Shown piece by piece: positions 6,323 through 10,357 of a DNA stretch of 10,357 nucleotides. Under the pieces are notes generated by a model that saw only the letters and a program-made list of their open reading frames with translations, was not told the origin of the DNA and made no database searches. The translations under genes and the position numbers were made by a program. This stretch comes from Actinomycetes bacterium (lineage in GTDB: Bacteria > Actinomycetota > Actinomycetes > Propionibacteriales > Propionibacteriaceae), in assembly GCA_023436925.1 (NCBI GenBank), contig JAEZHJ010000156.1:1-10357 (forward strand), written 5' to 3'. How positions within the stretch are numbered: position 1 is the stretch's first letter; every line of letters begins with the position of its first letter.

Positions 6323-7430
6323 GCCGCCACCTCCTCCTGGGTCCTGGTCTGCGCCGCCAGTTCGTTGGCGACCCGACGCTGCTCGATCGTCTGCTCGGCC
6401 CGGCGGACCAGCTCGTAGGCGACCACGACGCTGAGCACGATGATCCCCTGGATCACCAGCACCAGCCGGTCGGAGACCCCGGCGCCGATCTGCAGCCCGT
6501 TGCTGAGCTGGTTCAGGTAGCCCCACAGCAGGGCTGCGATGCCCATCCCGACGGCGCTCTTGCGTCCCAGCAGCGCGACCGCGATGCCGGCGAAGCCGAG
6601 CCCGGACTGGAAGGTGTCACCGTAGGCGTAGTCCTGTCCGAAGAGCAGCGGCATGCCCACCAGGCCGGCCACCGCGCCGGACAGGACCATCGAGATCACG
6701 ACCATCCGCTTCACCCGGACGCCACTGGCCAGGGCGGCGGACTCCGACGCCCCGGCGGCTCGCAGGTCGAAGCCGAACCGGGTCTTGTTCACGATGAACC
6801 AGTAGGCGAACCCGACCAGGATGGCCATCACGATCAGGCCGTAGATCTTGTTCGGCGTGTTCAGGAAGCTGTCCACGGGGATGCCGGGGACGTGGGAGGA
6901 CTCCGGGATCGGCTGGGTGCTGGTGACGTTGCTGCCCTCGACCTTCACCGCGGTCTGCCGCAGGAAGTAGGCCACCAGGTAGGTGGCGATGTAGTTCAGC
7001 ATGATCGTCGAGATGACCTCGGAGACACCGCGTCCGACCTTGAGCAGGCCCGCGATCAGCGCCCACACCGCGCCGGTGGCCATGGCGACCAGGATGGAGA
7101 CCAGGATGTTCAGCCAGCCCGGCAGGAAGGCCTGGCCGGCGAACAGCGCCGCCGCGAAGGAGGCGACCCGGTACTGGCCGTCCACGCCGATGTTGAACAG
7201 GTTCATCCGGAAGCCGATCGCCACCGCGACCGCGGACAGGTAGAGCACCGTGGCCTCGTTGATGATGGCCACGATCTGGCGCGGCAGCGGCGCCTTGAAC
7301 AGCACTGCCCACACGTCGAGGACCGGGTCGCCGACGGCCAGCAGGATGACTGTCGTCAGGGCGAGGGCCGAGAGCACCGCCACCACAGGGGCGGCGATCC
7401 CGAGCCCGATCCGGGTCCAGTCCAGCCGTT

Positions 7431-7434
<4 letters not shown>
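6319..7434 (-). CDS. Nucleoside ABC transporter permease, first subunit (NupP/YufP-like)
   Basis: Inner-membrane permease of the BPD_transp_2 family, 371 residues. Hydrophobic helices begin at about residue 10. FRMNLFNIGVDGQY (75-88) is the counterpart of the NIGLEG motif in the partner permease. GRGVSEVISTIMLNYIA (134-150) and KTRFGFDLRAAGASESAALASG (about 217-238, the ATPase-coupling loop) are characteristic. The segment 161-195, with VEGSNVTSTQPIPESS, looks like an extracytoplasmic loop. The C-terminal tail (RRAEQTIEQRRVANELAAQ) is a charged cytoplasmic helix. The ATG at 7434 overlaps the ATPase stop by 4 nt (ATGA), with GAGGTGGAGG just upstream. It should form a heterodimeric channel with the second permease. 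Substrate is by context. Confidence 0.9.
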
Positions 7435-9008
<1,574 letters not shown>

Positions 9009-9071
9009 GGACGCTCCCTGGTCGGCTTCCGCGCCCCTGCGGAAGGCTGTGTCGGCACTCTAGTGGCAAGT

Positions 9072-9117
9072 CCGGCTCCCCCGGGAAACGGCGAAGCCGC
9101 TGGCCTGGGGGAGCCGG
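9072..9117 (-). ncRNA. Long stem-loop in the lipoprotein-ATPase gap (intra-operon RNA structure)
   Basis: CCGGCTCCCCC (9072-9082) is a perfect 11-bp reverse complement of GGGGGAGCCGG (9107-9117). The 24-nt loop contains its own small hairpin, CGGC/GCCG around 3 nt, so the whole can fold as a branched structure. No T-run follows on the minus strand. It is probably an attenuator, a 3'-end stabiliser or an mRNA processing site rather than a separate RNA gene. Confidence 0.45.
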
Positions 9118-9126
9118 GAGACTGAA

Positions 9127-9154
9127 ACGGCGGTGGGCCGAAGCCCACCGCCGT
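9127..9154 (-). terminator. Strong hairpin with UUCG loop after the lipoprotein gene (partial terminator or mRNA stabiliser)
   Basis: ACGGCGGTGGGC (9127-9138) pairs perfectly with GCCCACCGCCGT (9143-9154), a 12-bp stem. On the minus strand the loop is TTCG closed by C-G, the exceptionally stable cUUCGg tetraloop. It begins 8 nt after the lipoprotein stop codon and is followed by TTCAGTCTC, not a real T-tract. The position suits partial termination, or blocking of 3' exonucleases so that the lipoprotein mRNA outlives the distal genes. Confidence 0.65.
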
Positions 9155-9162
9155 CAGGTGAT

Positions 9163-10239
9163 TCAGGAAACAGTCTCGGGCACGACGATCGCGCCGGAGA
9201 TGATCTGCTCGCGGTAGCCGTCGAGGTCGGCCTTGATGTCGTCAACAAACCCACCGGTGGTGGAGTAGCCGACGCCGTCCGCCTTCAGGTCGAAGACCTT
9301 CGGGCCGGCGGTGAAGGTGCCGTCGTGGATCGACTTGATGAAGTCGTACACGCCGACGTCGACGCGCTTGAGCATCGAGGTCAGGATGATGTCACGGACA
9401 TCCTCGGCAGCGGTGAGCGCCTGGTCGGAGTCGACACCGATGGCCCAGCCGCCGGCATCCTTCGCGGCGGTGAAGACGCCGGCACCGGAGCCGCCGGCGG
9501 CGTGGTAGACGATGTCGGCGCCGGCCTGGAACATGCCGTCAGCCGCGGTCTTGCCCTTGGCGGGGTCGCCGAAGCCGCTGAAGTCCGGGGGCTGGGTGAG
9601 GTAGGTCGAGTCGATCTTGATGTCGGGGTTGACCGCCTCGACGCCTGCCCGGAAGCCGGCCTCGAACTTCTTGATCAGGTCGGTCTCGACACCACCGACG
9701 AAGCCGACGTGGTTGGTCTTCGTCTTCAGGGCCGCGGCCGCACCGACGAGGAAGGAGCCCTCGTGCTCGGCGAACACGATGTTCATGATGTTGTCGCCGG
9801 TCGAGGCCTCCGAGGCGTCATCGACGATGGCGAACTTGACGTCCGGGTTGGCCTTGGCGACCTCACCCACCGAGCTCGCGTAGGCGAACCCGACGGCAAC
9901 GATGTTGGTGTAGCCGGCGTCGATCAGCTGCTGGAGCCGCTCGGTGCGGGCCGACTCGGCCTCGCCCGCCACGGCGGCGACGTCCATGCCCTCGACACCG
10001 AACTCCGCGGCGGCCTTGTCCAGGCCCGCGGCGGCGGAGTCGTTGAAGGACTGGTCACCACGACCGCCGACGTCGAACGCCATGCCAACCTTGATGGTTT
10101 CCTCGGGTGCCGGGGCGGCAGAGGTGGCGTCGCCGCCGGTGCTGGGGGCCGGGGATGCTGCTGGGGTGCTAGCGCAGCCGGCCAGGCTGAGGGTAGCCGC
10201 GGCAGCCGTCGCGATAGCGACCTTGATTACCTGTCGCAC
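9163..10239 (-). CDS. BMP family (PnrA/NupN-like) nucleoside-binding lipoprotein of an ABC transporter
   Basis: Extracytoplasmic solute-binding protein anchored by lipid; 358 residues. The N-terminus MRQVIKVAIA is followed by an Ala-rich core and the lipobox LAGC, making C22 the lipidated residue. A Ser/Ala/Pro linker (23-47) leads to the BMP fold. Family motifs: KVGMAFDVGGRGDQSFND (50-67), VGFAYASSVGEVAKANPDVKF (about 116-136), GFVGGVETDLIKKFEAGFRAG (179-199), YHAAGGSGAGVFTAAKDAG (245-263) and AIGVDSDQ (266-273). Characterised members such as PnrA bind purine and other nucleosides. The start is GTG, with AAGGAGA at 10245-10251 placed 5 nt upstream; there is no in-frame ATG nearby. It heads the transporter cluster and is followed by hairpins that may keep its mRNA more abundant than the rest. 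Confidence 0.94.
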   Translation of the reverse strand: MRQVIKVAIATAAAATLSLAGCASTPAASPAPSTGGDATSAAPAPEETIKVGMAFDVGGRGDQSFNDSAAAGLDKAAAEFGVEGMDVAAVAGEAESARTERLQQLIDAGYTNIVAVGFAYASSVGEVAKANPDVKFAIVDDASEASTGDNIMNIVFAEHEGSFLVGAAAALKTKTNHVGFVGGVETDLIKKFEAGFRAGVEAVNPDIKIDSTYLTQPPDFSGFGDPAKGKTAADGMFQAGADIVYHAAGGSGAGVFTAAKDAGGWAIGVDSDQALTAAEDVRDIILTSMLKRVDVGVYDFIKSIHDGTFTAGPKVFDLKADGVGYSTTGGFVDDIKADLDGYREQIISGAIVVPETVS

Positions 10240-10244
10240 GTATG

Positions 10245-10251
10245 TCTCCTT
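10245..10251 (-). promoter_or_regulatory. Ribosome binding site that fixes the GTG start of the lipoprotein gene
   Basis: On the minus strand AAGGAGA lies 5 nt before GTG 10239. It is among the best Shine-Dalgarno matches in the window and justifies the GTG. Confidence 0.75.
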
Positions 10252-10264
10252 ATAGACGAGAGGC

Positions 10265-10281
10265 GCGGGGTCGTGCCCCGC
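10265..10281 (-). promoter_or_regulatory. Small hairpin in the 5' leader of the nucleoside operon
   Basis: GCGGGG (10265-10270) pairs with CCCCGC (10276-10281) around a 5-nt loop, ending 13 nt before the ribosome binding site. It may affect leader stability. It does not resemble a purine riboswitch. Confidence 0.35.
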
Positions 10282-10287
10282 CCTGCG

Positions 10288-10293
10288 ACTTTA
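10288..10293 (-). promoter_or_regulatory. Candidate -10 hexamer for the nucleoside operon
   Basis: On the minus strand this reads TAAAGT, fitting TANNNT, and would start transcription near 10281, at the foot of the leader hairpin. At 17-18 nt upstream the sequence is AGGTGG/TAGGTG, not a clear -35. An inverted repeat, CACCT (10312-10316) and AGGTG (10322-10326) around CTCGAG, occupies the -35 area and could be an operator. Weak evidence. Confidence 0.3.
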
Positions 10294-10357
10294 TCCCCCT
10301 GCGAGGAATCCCACCTACTCGAGGTGACTGGTGCGACGAACCGTTATCCAAAAGTAG

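Noticed and set aside
5027..6418. Long plus-strand ORF (463 codons) opposite the second permease
   Set aside because: It lies antisense to a gene with clear family motifs; the translation is rich in Gln, Gly, Arg, Asp and His, typical of a shadow frame in high-GC DNA, and shows no domain or start signal.
10240..10357. Purine riboswitch controlling the nucleoside operon
   Set aside because: The leader is short and shows only a 6-bp GC hairpin; the conserved junction and paired-loop sequences of purine riboswitches are not visible.

Overview
The window is chromosomal DNA from a high-GC Gram-positive bacterium. The strong G/C third-position bias, TANNNT promoters apparently feeding leaderless mRNAs, the actinobacterial-type adenosine and cytidine deaminases, and the pit plus small-membrane-protein pair all point to Actinomycetota. 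Propionibacteriales is a guess from overall protein flavour that I cannot verify here. I see no mobile element, CRISPR array, tRNA or rRNA.

Layout. (1) 1-741, minus: the N-terminal 247 codons of methionyl-tRNA synthetase, cut by the left edge. (2) 742-950: a divergent intergenic region with one promoter candidate facing each way. (3) 951-2479, plus: a PiT-family phosphate transporter overlapping (ATGA) a 102-residue two-helix membrane protein. (4) 2480-2657: a GC-rich intergenic region with hairpins and an imperfect direct repeat. (5) 2658-3599, plus: a secreted beta-propeller protein of the SMP-30/NHL type, whose end overlaps the end of the convergent add gene by 11 bp. (6) 3589-10239, minus: a six-gene cluster read right to left as BMP/PnrA-type lipoprotein, double-domain ABC ATPase, permease, permease, cytidine deaminase, adenosine deaminase. 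(7) 10240-10357: the upstream region of that cluster.

The minus-strand cluster is a complete nucleoside uptake and first-step salvage unit. The lipoprotein should capture nucleosides outside the membrane. Two permeases and the ATPase import them. Cdd and Add then deaminate cytidine and adenosine (and the deoxy forms) to uridine and inosine. The five genes from the ATPase to add are tightly packed (ATGA, ATGA, 2-nt gap, TGATG). Only the gap between the lipoprotein gene and the ATPase gene is long (154 nt), and it holds two strong hairpins, one capped by a UUCG tetraloop. That layout fits higher expression of the binding protein than of the membrane complex.

Most of the window is well-understood housekeeping and transport. 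The points most worth a second look are the paired hairpins inside the nucleoside operon, the uncharacterised partner of the phosphate transporter, the matching leaderless geometry at metG and pit, and the absence of deoA between cdd and add. I did not find a wholly novel system.
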